Origin: JADGHE01 sp035716025
GTDB taxonomy: Bacteria; Pseudomonadota; Alphaproteobacteria; Rhizobiales; Xanthobacteraceae
Direction of reading: 5' to 3'
Assembly: GCA_035716025.1 (NCBI GenBank)
Contig: DASTKH010000062.1
Coordinates: forward strand, 1 to 42,206
Length of the DNA stretch: 42,206 nt
The position numbers and the translations under genes are program-made. The notes under the pieces are model-generated. The model did no database searches. It saw only the letters and a program-made list of their open reading frames with translations, and was not told the origin of the DNA. Positions 16,430-24,334 of the stretch are shown piece after piece; position 1 is the stretch's first letter, and every line of letters begins with the position of its first letter.

Positions 16430-17613
16430 ACCGTGAGTCCGACAGCCTGCAATCCCGCGAATTTCGCCGCATTCTGCTGGTGAAACTGTCGGCGTTCGGC
16501 GACGTCGTCCACACCATTCCCGTGCTGCATGCGCTGCGCCGGCGCTATCCGGCCGCGCGCATCGACTGGCTCGTGATGGCGGGCAATGCCGCGCTGATTG
16601 CGGGACATCCGGCCCTCGACCGGGTGGTTGCCTTCGACGACAAGGCGTGGCGCACCCCCTCGCGCCTTGGCTGGCGAAACTTCCGCACTCTCTGGGCGTT
16701 CGGACGGGACCTGCGGCGGGCGCGCTACGATCTCGTCATCGATCTTCAGGGGCAATTCCGCAGCGCGGCCTGCGTGCTGCTCACCGCAGCGCCGGTGCGG
16801 ATCGGCTTTGCGCGGCCGCGCCGGCGCGCCGCGGCGAACGGATCGCGGATCGTGCGCACCTCGCGGCATGGCTGGACCGGCGCGCGGGAGGGCGCCTGGC
16901 ACGCCTATACGCACACGATCCCGCTCGACACGCTCGATCTCCATGCGGTGGATCGCTATTTGCGCGTCGGCCGTCTGCTCGGCTTCGAGGCGAACGATCC
17001 CGATTTTTCATTCCCGATCGCGCCCGAAGCCGAGGCCGGGGCGCTCACCCTGCTGCACGAGCACGGCCTCGCGCTCGGCCCAGGCGCCGACCCCTTTCTG
17101 CTGATCGCGCCCGGCACGATCTGGGACACCAAACAATGGACCCCCGCGGGCTTTGCGGAGGTTGCACGCCACTTCCTCGGGCGAAACTTGCCGGTGGTGC
17201 TCGCCGGCGCTCCGCGCGACCGCGCGGTCAGCGAGGCGATCGCCCGTGATGCGCCGGGGACGATCAATCTGTGCGGGCGCACCTCGCAGGCGGAACTTGC
17301 CGCCCTCACGCGGCATGCCGCAGCCGTGCTCGCCAACGATTCCGGCCCGATGCATCTTGCGGTCGCGCTCGGCCGCCCGGTCGTCGCCATCTTCGGCCCG
17401 ACCGATCCGCTGTGGGCCGGCCCCTATCGCCACCCCGAAGCCGTCGCCGCCGCCGGCGTGGCCTGCGCGCCGTGCTATATCCGCGAGCTGCGGCGCTGCC
17501 CGCACGGGCACGCCTGCATGCGAGAGCTCGCGGCTGCGGCGGTCATTGCCAAGCTCGAAGCGATGCTGCGCCCCGCCGCGGGGACGCAAGTGCCCGGCGC
17601 CGGTGCTACGTAA
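16426..17613 (+). CDS. waaC: Lipopolysaccharide heptosyltransferase I-like (GT9); probable CTG start
   Basis: A family 9 glycosyltransferase that probably adds the first heptose to Kdo in the inner core. It has the N-terminal strand RRILLVKLSAFGDVVHTIP, APGTIWDTKQWTP in the middle and LANDSGPMHLAVALGRPVVAIFGPTDP in the donor-binding half (read in parts). The only conventional start, GTG 16480, would cut off the ILLV strand that opens the Rossmann fold. Upstream in frame there is no ATG, GTG or TTG before a stop at 16378. CTG 16426 has AAAGGGG seven bases ahead and overlaps the gmhB stop as CTGA, so I use it, giving 395 residues. A WaaC versus related GT9 role is inferred from context. Confidence 0.85.
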   Translation: MNRESDSLQSREFRRILLVKLSAFGDVVHTIPVLHALRRRYPAARIDWLVMAGNAALIAGHPALDRVVAFDDKAWRTPSRLGWRNFRTLWAFGRDLRRARYDLVIDLQGQFRSAACVLLTAAPVRIGFARPRRRAAANGSRIVRTSRHGWTGAREGAWHAYTHTIPLDTLDLHAVDRYLRVGRLLGFEANDPDFSFPIAPEAEAGALTLLHEHGLALGPGADPFLLIAPGTIWDTKQWTPAGFAEVARHFLGRNLPVVLAGAPRDRAVSEAIARDAPGTINLCGRTSQAELAALTRHAAAVLANDSGPMHLAVALGRPVVAIFGPTDPLWAGPYRHPEAVAAAGVACAPCYIRELRRCPHGHACMRELAAAAVIAKLEAMLRPAAGTQVPGAGAT

Positions 17614-17742
17614 TTTTCTTCAATTGTTCGATCAAACCTTTGATTCGTCTTTTGTTTCAGAATCTGCCCCCTTCCCGCGTAACGGGATTTTCATCCGCGC
17701 GTGGCAGGAGGGACGGCAACCCTTAGCGAGCGGGGATGAGCC
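17614..17742 (+). promoter_or_regulatory. AT-rich leader with palindrome upstream of galE
   Basis: The gap is markedly AT-richer than its surroundings, especially 17611-17660. It contains a perfect palindrome ATCAAA-CC-TTTGAT at 17631-17644. This pattern fits a promoter with an operator for galE, although no consensus -35/-10 pair can be assigned with confidence. No terminator hairpin directly follows the waaC stop, so read-through into galE is also possible. Confidence 0.4.
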
Positions 17743-18723
17743 ATGACGATCCTGGTGACCGGCGGCGCCGGCTATATCGGAAGCCATATGGTGCATGCGC
17801 TGCGCGATACCGGCGAAGAGGTGGTCGTGCTCGACAATCTCTCGACCGGGCGACGCGAGGCCGTGCCGGCCGGCGTTCCCCTCGTCGTCGGCGACACCGG
17901 CGATGCGGATGCGCTTGCCGCGTTGATGCGCCGCTACCGGCCGGAGGCCGTGGTGCATTTCGCAGCTTCGATCGTGGTGCCCGATTCCGTGCGCGATCCG
18001 CTCGGCTACTACCGCAACAACACCGCGAACGCCCGCACGCTCCTTGCCGCGGCCGTGGACGCCGGCGTCAAGCACTTCATCTTCTCCTCCACCGCGGCGG
18101 TCTACGGCAATCCGGCGCAGATTCCGGTGGCGGAGGATGCGCCGCTTGCGCCGATGTCGCCCTACGGCGCCTCGAAAATGATGACCGAGATCATGCTGCG
18201 CGACGTCTCGGCCGCGCACGGTTTGGGCCACGTGATTCTGCGCTATTTCAACGTCGCGGGCGCCGATCCGCAGGGCCGGACCGGCCAATCGACGCCGAAT
18301 GCGACCCATCTCATCAAAGTGGCGGTACAGACCGCACTCGGCTTGCGGCCCCGCCTCGACGTCTTCGGCGAAGACTATCCGACGCCGGACGGCACCTGCG
18401 TGCGCGACTATATCCACGTCACCGATCTCGTGAATGCGCATGCGGCCGCGCTGGCGCATCTGCGCGCAGGCGGCGAAAGCCTCACGCTCAACTGCGGGTA
18501 CGGCCAGGGCTACTCCGTGCTTGAGGTCATCGGCGCCGTGCGGCGGGCGGCCGGCAAGGACTTTCCCGTCCGTCGCGCCGGGCGGCGGCCCGGCGACCCG
18601 GCCGCGATCGTCGCCGATGCGCGCCGCATCCGCGAACGGCTCGGCTGGAAGCCGGCCTATGACGACCTCGACACCATCGTCGCCCACGCGCTCGCCTGGG
18701 AGCGTCAACTCGTCGCGGCATAG
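17743..18723 (+). CDS. galE: UDP-glucose 4-epimerase
   Basis: This 326-residue extended SDR epimerase interconverts UDP-glucose and UDP-galactose, providing galactose for LPS and exopolysaccharide. The NAD site GGAGYIG is at 7-13, catalytic Ser116 lies in FSSTAAVYG, and Tyr141-x3-Lys145 is in SPYGASKMMTE. LRYFNVAGADPQG and DGTCVRDYIHVTDL are GalE signatures. The ATG is preceded by GGGGATGAG. The gene follows the waaF-gmhB-waaC group after 129 nt and precedes an MsbA-like exporter, in keeping with an LPS core role. Confidence 0.93.
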   Translation: MTILVTGGAGYIGSHMVHALRDTGEEVVVLDNLSTGRREAVPAGVPLVVGDTGDADALAALMRRYRPEAVVHFAASIVVPDSVRDPLGYYRNNTANARTLLAAAVDAGVKHFIFSSTAAVYGNPAQIPVAEDAPLAPMSPYGASKMMTEIMLRDVSAAHGLGHVILRYFNVAGADPQGRTGQSTPNATHLIKVAVQTALGLRPRLDVFGEDYPTPDGTCVRDYIHVTDLVNAHAAALAHLRAGGESLTLNCGYGQGYSVLEVIGAVRRAAGKDFPVRRAGRRPGDPAAIVADARRIRERLGWKPAYDDLDTIVAHALAWERQLVAA

Positions 18724-18837
18724 GCCGCCGCAGGCTCCCGGGGCCGACGGAACCACCCGGCGGAAGCGGGGGATCGGCCCCTCGCCATGCGCCTTGCGGC
18801 TTGCGCCGCAACGGCTTTTCCGGTTCCTCTAGGGTCG

Positions 18838-20652
18838 ATGTCCGGAATCGACAGCCTCGCACCGGTTGGCGACCAGCGCGCTTTCGCGCTGCTCAAGAGG
18901 CTGTTCGGCGATTTCGGCTACCGCTATCGCGCCCGCTATGCGCTCGCGGTCGTGTTGATGGGGCTGGCGGCCGGCTGCACTGCGTTGTCCGCCTATCTCA
19001 TCGGCGAGGTGGTCGACCAGGCCTTCGGCGACCGCAACATGCGCAGGGTGGTTGAGCTTGCGATCATCGCCATCGTTCTGTTCGCGACCAAGGGGCTTGC
19101 GACCTACGGCCAGGCGGTCGTGATGGCGCGGGTCAGCAACGCCATCGTGGCGGAAAACCAGCGCCGCATGATCGCGCGGCTGCTCGATCAGGGCCTGGCG
19201 TTCTTCGACAAGCGCCATTCCTCTGAATTCCTCGCTCGCCTCAATGCCGGCGCGATTGCCGCCACCCAGGTTCTGGCGCTCGTCATCAATGCCGTCGGCC
19301 GCGATCTGCTCTCCCTCATCGGCCTCGTTGCCGTGATGGTGTATCAGGAGCCGTTCCTCTCGCTCATCGTGCTCATCGTGACGCCGCCGGCGGTGTTCTT
19401 CATGCGCAAGCTCACGAAGCGCGCCCGCAGCGTTGCGCAGAGCCAGTTCGTCGGCAGCGTGCGCATTCTCGAGACGATGCAGGAAATGCTGCAGGGCATC
19501 CGCATCGTCAAGGCGTTCTCGCTCGAGGACGTCATGCGCCGCCGCGCGGCCGGCAATATCGACGAGATCGAGCGGGCAGCGAACAAGATGGCGCGCGTTG
19601 CCAACCGCACGAGCCCGCTCATGGAGACGCTCGGCGGCTTCGCGATCGCCCTCGTGATGCTCTACAGCGGCTACCGCGCCATCGAGGTCAACGCGGCGCC
19701 GGGCACCTTCTTCTCCTTCATCACCGCCTTCCTGCTCGCCTACGAGCCGGCCAAGCGCCTCGCCCGCTTCAATATCGACCTGAACGCCGCGTTGTTCGGC
19801 GTGCGCGTGCTGTTCGATCTCATCGACCGGCCGAGCGGCGAGCCGCGAGAGGACGACAAGCCACCCTTGAAGCTTGAAAAAGCGCGCGTGGCGTTCAATG
19901 CCGTCCGCTTCGCCTACCGGCCGGGAGAACCGATCCTGCGCGAGGTGTCTTTCGTGGCGGAGCCGGGCCGGCTCACCGCGCTCGTCGGCCCCTCGGGCGG
20001 CGGCAAATCGACGATCCTCGCCCTCTTGATGCGCTTCTATGCGCCCGAAGCCGGGACCATCCTGATCGACGGACAGGACATCGCCGCAGTTTCGCGCGAT
20101 TCGCTCAGACGCGCGATCGCCTATGTCGGCCAGGACGTGTTCCTGTTCCGCGGCACGATCCGCGACAATATCGCCTTTGGCCGCCCGGGGGCGACGCAGG
20201 CGGAGATCGTGGCCGCAGCGGAGGCGGCGTTCGCGCACGAATTCATCATGGGCTTTCCGGCCGGCTACGACACGGAAGTCGGCGAGCACGGCCTGCAACT
20301 TTCCGGCGGCCAGCGGCAGCGCATCGCCATCGCCCGCGGGCTGATCAAGAACGCCCCCCTCATTCTGCTCGACGAACCGACCGCTTCGCTCGACTCGGAG
20401 GCCGAGCGGCAGGTGCACGATGCGATCGCCCGGCTGACCGCAGGGCGCACGACCCTCATGATCGCCCACCGCTTGCACACGATCGCCCATGCCGACCGCA
20501 TTCTCGTCATCGAGGACGGCACGGTGGTGGAGAGCGGTCGCCACGAGGAGCTGCTGCGCCGCGGCGGCCGCTACGCGTCCTTCTATCGGCTGCAATTGCA
20601 GAAGCAGGGCGAACAGGCCGCCGAGCCGCGCGCCGCAAGCTCGCGGGCTTGA
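18838..20652 (+). CDS. MsbA-like ABC exporter (fused permease and ATPase)
   Basis: The 604-residue half-transporter has a six-helix permease domain (about residues 20-330) joined to an ATPase domain. Walker A is GPSGGGKST at 384-392, the signature LSGGQ is at 488-492, Walker B is LILLDE at 508-513 and the switch histidine follows in IAHRLHT. It works as a dimer. Such type IV exporters next to LPS core genes usually flip lipid A-core (MsbA), but the family also exports drugs and glucans, so the substrate is inferred. ATG 18838 is used because residues before it are not conserved in character; AGGG lies just upstream. The gene is 114 nt after galE. Confidence 0.88.
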   Translation: MSGIDSLAPVGDQRAFALLKRLFGDFGYRYRARYALAVVLMGLAAGCTALSAYLIGEVVDQAFGDRNMRRVVELAIIAIVLFATKGLATYGQAVVMARVSNAIVAENQRRMIARLLDQGLAFFDKRHSSEFLARLNAGAIAATQVLALVINAVGRDLLSLIGLVAVMVYQEPFLSLIVLIVTPPAVFFMRKLTKRARSVAQSQFVGSVRILETMQEMLQGIRIVKAFSLEDVMRRRAAGNIDEIERAANKMARVANRTSPLMETLGGFAIALVMLYSGYRAIEVNAAPGTFFSFITAFLLAYEPAKRLARFNIDLNAALFGVRVLFDLIDRPSGEPREDDKPPLKLEKARVAFNAVRFAYRPGEPILREVSFVAEPGRLTALVGPSGGGKSTILALLMRFYAPEAGTILIDGQDIAAVSRDSLRRAIAYVGQDVFLFRGTIRDNIAFGRPGATQAEIVAAAEAAFAHEFIMGFPAGYDTEVGEHGLQLSGGQRQRIAIARGLIKNAPLILLDEPTASLDSEAERQVHDAIARLTAGRTTLMIAHRLHTIAHADRILVIEDGTVVESGRHEELLRRGGRYASFYRLQLQKQGEQAAEPRAASSRA

Positions 20653-20776
20653 GCGGCTTTCGCATTGACCGCGGGCTCCGGCGGGGCTATGCGCTCGGCC
20701 GCGCCATCAGACCCTTTCCGACCCTGCGGACCTCGTGCAGGGCCGAAGACCCGCACTTCCGCACAAGGCGAGCCGT

Positions 20777-21505
20777 ATGAACGCAGAGACCTCTCGTTAC
20801 GTTATTCCCCAGCCGCCGCAGCCTGTCCTCGCCATCGCCGGCAGCTCCCAGCTATTCCCCATCCGCCGCATCTGGTGCGTGGGCCGCAACTATCTCGAGC
20901 ACATCCGCGAGATGGGCAATGACGAGCGCGAGCCCCCGTTCTTCTTCGCCAAATTCTCTGATTCCGTCGTGCCGGACGGCGGCACGGTGCCGTTCCCGCC
21001 ATTGACCAAAGACTTCCATTTCGAGGTCGAACTGGTCGTGGCGCTGAAAAGCGGCGGGCGGAACATCCCGACCGCACGGGCGCTCGACTGCGTGTGGGGC
21101 TACGGCGTCGGCATCGATCTCACCCGGCGCGACCTGCAGATCGCCTCGCGCAACATCAAGCGCCCCTGGGAGATCGGCAAGTCGTTCGACGCTGCGGCGC
21201 CGATCGGCGCACTCAAGCCGGCCGCCGCCGTCGGCCATCCGGCCAAGGGACGCATTTGGCTCAAGCAGAACGGCGTCGTGAAGCAGGACGGCGACCTTGC
21301 GCAGATGATCTGGAACGTTCCCGAAGTCATCAATCAGCTCTCGCAGCAGGTCGGGCTCGCCGCGGGCGACGTGATCATGACCGGCACGCCGGCGGGCGTC
21401 GGCCAGATCGCGGTCGGAGATACCCTCGAATGTGCGGTCGAGGGGGTGGGCTCGCTCACCGTGACCGTCGGTCCGATGGAGAAGGAATACGCGCGGCCGA
21501 CCTGA
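20777..21505 (+). CDS. Fumarylacetoacetate hydrolase-family protein (fumarylpyruvate hydrolase-like)
   Basis: This 242-residue protein has the FAH fold with metal ligands Glu83 and Glu85 in HFEVELVVAL and Asp114 in GIDLTRRDLQ, plus MTGTPAGVGQIAVGD near the C terminus. The segment IRRIWCVGRNYLEHIREMG followed by REPPFFFAKFSDSV resembles fumarylpyruvate hydrolases of the gentisate pathway, which split fumarylpyruvate into fumarate and pyruvate. No gentisate dioxygenase or isomerase gene is near, so the exact substrate remains open. ATG 20777 has AAGGCGAG upstream. It is a lone plus-strand gene, 124 nt after the exporter, ended by a strong terminator. Confidence 0.88.
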   Translation: MNAETSRYVIPQPPQPVLAIAGSSQLFPIRRIWCVGRNYLEHIREMGNDEREPPFFFAKFSDSVVPDGGTVPFPPLTKDFHFEVELVVALKSGGRNIPTARALDCVWGYGVGIDLTRRDLQIASRNIKRPWEIGKSFDAAAPIGALKPAAAVGHPAKGRIWLKQNGVVKQDGDLAQMIWNVPEVINQLSQQVGLAAGDVIMTGTPAGVGQIAVGDTLECAVEGVGSLTVTVGPMEKEYARPT

Positions 21506-21527
21506 AAGCGCGGCCTTACGAAACGGC

Positions 21528-21566
21528 AAGCGGCGCGGCCCTCGCGGACCGCGCCGCTTCCTTTTC
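21528..21566 (+). terminator. Intrinsic terminator between convergent FAH and amidase genes
   Basis: A perfect 11-bp GC-rich stem (AAGCGGCGCGG at 21528-21538 with CCGCGCCGCTT at 21549-21559) and a 10-base loop are followed by CCTTTTC on the plus strand. The position, 23 nt after the FAH-family stop and 12 nt before the amidase stop, fits termination of the plus-strand transcript and perhaps of both. Confidence 0.72.
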
Positions 21567-21577
21567 ACAAGCGCCCG

Positions 21578-22873
21578 TCAGGCGCTCAGCACCTGCTCGG
21601 TAGCGCGCGCGATGCGGAACAGGCGGTGATCCTCGCCGTTGCGCGCGATCAGCATCAGGCCGACGGCAAGGCCCGCCGTGGGCAGCGGCAGCGAGATCGC
21701 GCAAAGATCGAAGAAATTGACGATCGAAGTGTTGCTGAGAAGGGTCGCGTTCTTGCGTGCGAAGGTTTCCGGATCCTGCATTTCCGCGAGCGTCGGGGCG
21801 ACGATCGGGGTCGTCGGCAGGAGCAGCGCGTCGAAGTCTTCGATCCAGGCGTCGATCTCGTCGACCAGACGGTTGCGGATCTGAATGAGGTCGATGTAAT
21901 CGGCCGCCGTGATGCTGGCGCCGCGGCTGACGCGCGTCCGCACGTTGGGGTCGAAATCCTCTCCGCGCGCGGCGAGCCGCTCGCGGTGAATCGAATAGGC
22001 CTCCGGCACCGGAAACCCGCCCTTCGGATTGGCGGCGAGCATCTCTTCGAGGAAGGGGAACGGCGTGTCGCCGATCCGCGCGCCGGCCTTGCGCAGGCGT
22101 TCGAGGCCATCCGCGAAGGCTTTGGCAACCGTCTCGTCGGGCTCCGTGAAGGCCGGGTTGCGGGGAACGGCGAGCCGCAGGCCCGCAAGCGGAGCCGGCT
22201 CGAGCGGTTCAGGCTCCTCGCCCGCCATCACGGCATCGGCATGAAAACAGGCCTCCACCGTGCGGGCGAGCGGCCCAATCGAATCGAGCGTGTAGGAGAG
22301 CGGAAAGGCGCCTTCCGTCGGCACGCGCCACTTGCTCGGCTTGAAGCCGACAACCCCGCACAAGGCGGCCGGAATGCGCGTCGAGCCGCCGGTATCCGAA
22401 CCGATCGCGATCTCGCACATGCCGTCGGCCGCGGCAACGCCGGCGCCGGAAGACGAACCTCCCGGCACGCGGGTGCGGTCACGCGGATTGCCGGGCGTGC
22501 CGTAATGCGGGTTTGCGCCGACGCCGGAAAAGGCGAATTCGGTCATGTTGGTCTTGGCGACGATGACCGCGCCGGCCGCGCGCAGCCGCCGCACGACGGG
22601 CGCATCCTCCCGCGCGGGCGGGGCATCGGCGAGAATTTTCGAGCCGGCGCGGGTCGGCTCGCCCGCCACGTCGAACAGGTCCTTGATCGTGACGATCGCC
22701 CCGTCGAGCGGGCCGAGCGTCACGCCGCAGCGCGCCCGCGCGTCCGCCGCATCGGCAGCGGCACGGGCCGCCTCGGCATAGACGGTCAGGCACGCGCGCC
22801 GGCCCTCCCCTTTCGGATCGCTGATGCGTTCGAGAGCGGCTTCGAGGCGTTCGCGCGAGGATATGGTCTTCAT
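21578..22873 (-). CDS. Amidase signature-family hydrolase
   Basis: The 431-residue enzyme hydrolyses amide bonds with a Ser-cisSer-Lys triad. Lys64 lies in VTIKDLFDVAG, the cis-serine in GGSSSGAG (138-145) and the nucleophile Ser164 in GSDTGGSTRIPAA. The length is typical of stand-alone amidases; no GatB or GatC genes are near, so it is unlikely to be the tRNA-Gln amidotransferase subunit. The substrate cannot be told; ureidomalonate, indole acetamide and nitrile-derived amides are all known in the family. ATG 22873 is chosen because GGAGAG lies three bases upstream. It faces the FAH-family gene and stands alone on its strand after a hairpin. Confidence 0.88.
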   Translation of the reverse strand: MKTISSRERLEAALERISDPKGEGRRACLTVYAEAARAAADAADARARCGVTLGPLDGAIVTIKDLFDVAGEPTRAGSKILADAPPAREDAPVVRRLRAAGAVIVAKTNMTEFAFSGVGANPHYGTPGNPRDRTRVPGGSSSGAGVAAADGMCEIAIGSDTGGSTRIPAALCGVVGFKPSKWRVPTEGAFPLSYTLDSIGPLARTVEACFHADAVMAGEEPEPLEPAPLAGLRLAVPRNPAFTEPDETVAKAFADGLERLRKAGARIGDTPFPFLEEMLAANPKGGFPVPEAYSIHRERLAARGEDFDPNVRTRVSRGASITAADYIDLIQIRNRLVDEIDAWIEDFDALLLPTTPIVAPTLAEMQDPETFARKNATLLSNTSIVNFFDLCAISLPLPTAGLAVGLMLIARNGEDHRLFRIARATEQVLSA

Positions 22874-22978
22874 GATCTCTCCGGTCTGTGGGGACCGAAG
22901 CATGGCCGGGCCGCCGCCTGCCCGCAAGGGCACAGCGGAGCCGCATGCGAGATTTGACCCGTAGGAGACGCAAGGCAA

Positions 22979-23012
22979 CAGGGCCCTCGCCCCGAAGAGG
23001 GCGAAGGCCCTG
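22979..23012 (-). terminator. Hairpin downstream of the DUF1236 gene
   Basis: Arms 22979-22992 and 22999-23012 pair over 14 positions with one C/A mismatch around a CGAAGA loop. On the minus strand it begins 25 nt after the DUF1236 stop and is followed by a loosely T-rich stretch (TTGCCTTGCG). A terminator role is likely but the T tract is weak. Confidence 0.6.
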
Positions 23013-23037
23013 CAAGGCCCGCCGCAGGTCAGGCCGC

Positions 23038-24255
23038 CTATTCGATGACTTCGACGATCCGGTGCTCGTCGGGATCGACCAGAACGACTTCGTCCTCGAT
23101 CACGACGTAGCGGTAGCGCCGCAGTTCCGGGACCTCGACATAAACCTCTTCCGGCAACGAATAGAGCTCAACCGAGGAGGGAATGACGGCGCCGACCGAA
23201 AGTTCCACATCCGCGGCGCGCTCGCCCCTGCGCGTGGCGTGCCTGCGCACGATCTCGCGCTGCGCGCTGGTCAGCGTAAGGCGTTCGCCGCGTGGCTTGG
23301 AGCCGGTGGTCGCCCCGCCTCGGCGGTCGATCACCGTCACCACCTTGTAGCTCTTCGGATCGACAATCACGATCTCGTCGCGAACGACGACGTATTTGTA
23401 GCCGCGATAGCGCGGCGCGATCTCGACGACGTCCCGCGGCAGCGTTTCGAGATGCACCCTGCGCGGCACTGTCGCGCCGACGGAAACCGAGAAGTTGACG
23501 TCCGTCCGCGCGCGCGGCTTGTGCTTCAGGATCGTGTCGCGGACCCGCGTTTCCTGCCGCTCATCGAGAGTGAAGGACGCGGACGCGCCGCCGGTCTCGC
23601 CCTGCACGCGGCCTTGCGTGGCGCTGTCGCTGCGGTCCCGATCCTGCGCGCGGTTGCGCTCGCCGCGAACTTGCGACCGATCGGTCTCGTCCGACTGCCG
23701 GGTCCCCGACCGGGGCTCCGAAGCGCTTTCGGTCGCCCGCTCGCGCTGTCCGCGATTGACGTCGCGGTCGCGCTCACGGCTGCCGGCGCGCTCCGGACGG
23801 CTCCGTTGTTCCTTGCCTGTGCGGTCGCTGCGGGAAGTTCCCGCGCGGTCTGCTTCACCCTTTGATCGTTCCGAAGCATCCTTCGACCGTTCCGGGGTCT
23901 GTCCGGAATTCTCCTGTTGGTCGCGCGTCTTCTGGGACGCCCGGTCCTTGCGGCCCTGGTCCGTCATGCCCGGCGATTCGCGTGGTTGCGCCTGTCCGGT
24001 GTTCTCGCCTGCCGGCGAAGTCTTCGGGCTTTGCGCCGCGCGGCCTTGCTCGCCACGGGTTTCCTCCCGATTTTCGGCCTTTCCGGCGGACTCTTTCGCC
24101 TTTCCCCGCTCAGCCCCGGAAATGGGCCCGCTGTCCTGGGCGCGCGGCGAGTCCATGTTTCGGCTGCCGCTCTGCGCCGATGCCGGCGCGAGCGCAGCCA
24201 ACATGGCCGCGGCGGCGACGGTCGCCAGCAGAGTTCCCTTCCTGTGGTTGTGCAT
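23038..24255 (-). CDS. Exported DUF1236 protein with two C-terminal modules and a charged disordered linker
   Basis: The 405-residue protein has a signal peptide (cleavage after about residue 27, ASA-QS). Residues 30-225 are low-complexity and highly charged, rich in Arg, Glu, Asp, Ser, Gly and Gln, with almost no hydrophobic residues, so probably disordered. Two DUF1236 modules follow at about 229-311 and 328-405; each has a helical start, an SVGA motif, a VxLxxLPxxV strand and a YKYVVVRDEIVIVDP or YRYVVIEDEVVLVDP hairpin. The molecular function of DUF1236 is not known; members are common in Hyphomicrobiales envelopes. ATG 24255 has GAGGAGG upstream. It is 79 nt after the transsulfuration genes on the same strand. 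Confidence 0.85.
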   Translation of the reverse strand: MHNHRKGTLLATVAAAAMLAALAPASAQSGSRNMDSPRAQDSGPISGAERGKAKESAGKAENREETRGEQGRAAQSPKTSPAGENTGQAQPRESPGMTDQGRKDRASQKTRDQQENSGQTPERSKDASERSKGEADRAGTSRSDRTGKEQRSRPERAGSRERDRDVNRGQRERATESASEPRSGTRQSDETDRSQVRGERNRAQDRDRSDSATQGRVQGETGGASASFTLDERQETRVRDTILKHKPRARTDVNFSVSVGATVPRRVHLETLPRDVVEIAPRYRGYKYVVVRDEIVIVDPKSYKVVTVIDRRGGATTGSKPRGERLTLTSAQREIVRRHATRRGERAADVELSVGAVIPSSVELYSLPEEVYVEVPELRRYRYVVIEDEVVLVDPDEHRIVEVIE

Positions 24256-24334
24256 CAATCCGGCCTCCTCTGTACCCCTCTGGAGGAGAACGGCAGGACG
24301 GGCCGTCTGGTTCCGGACCGTGCCCCGGAGCCCT

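Noticed and set aside
18829..20595. 588-codon minus-strand frame opposite the MsbA-like gene
   Set aside because: Antisense of an exporter with complete Walker and signature motifs; no domain of its own.
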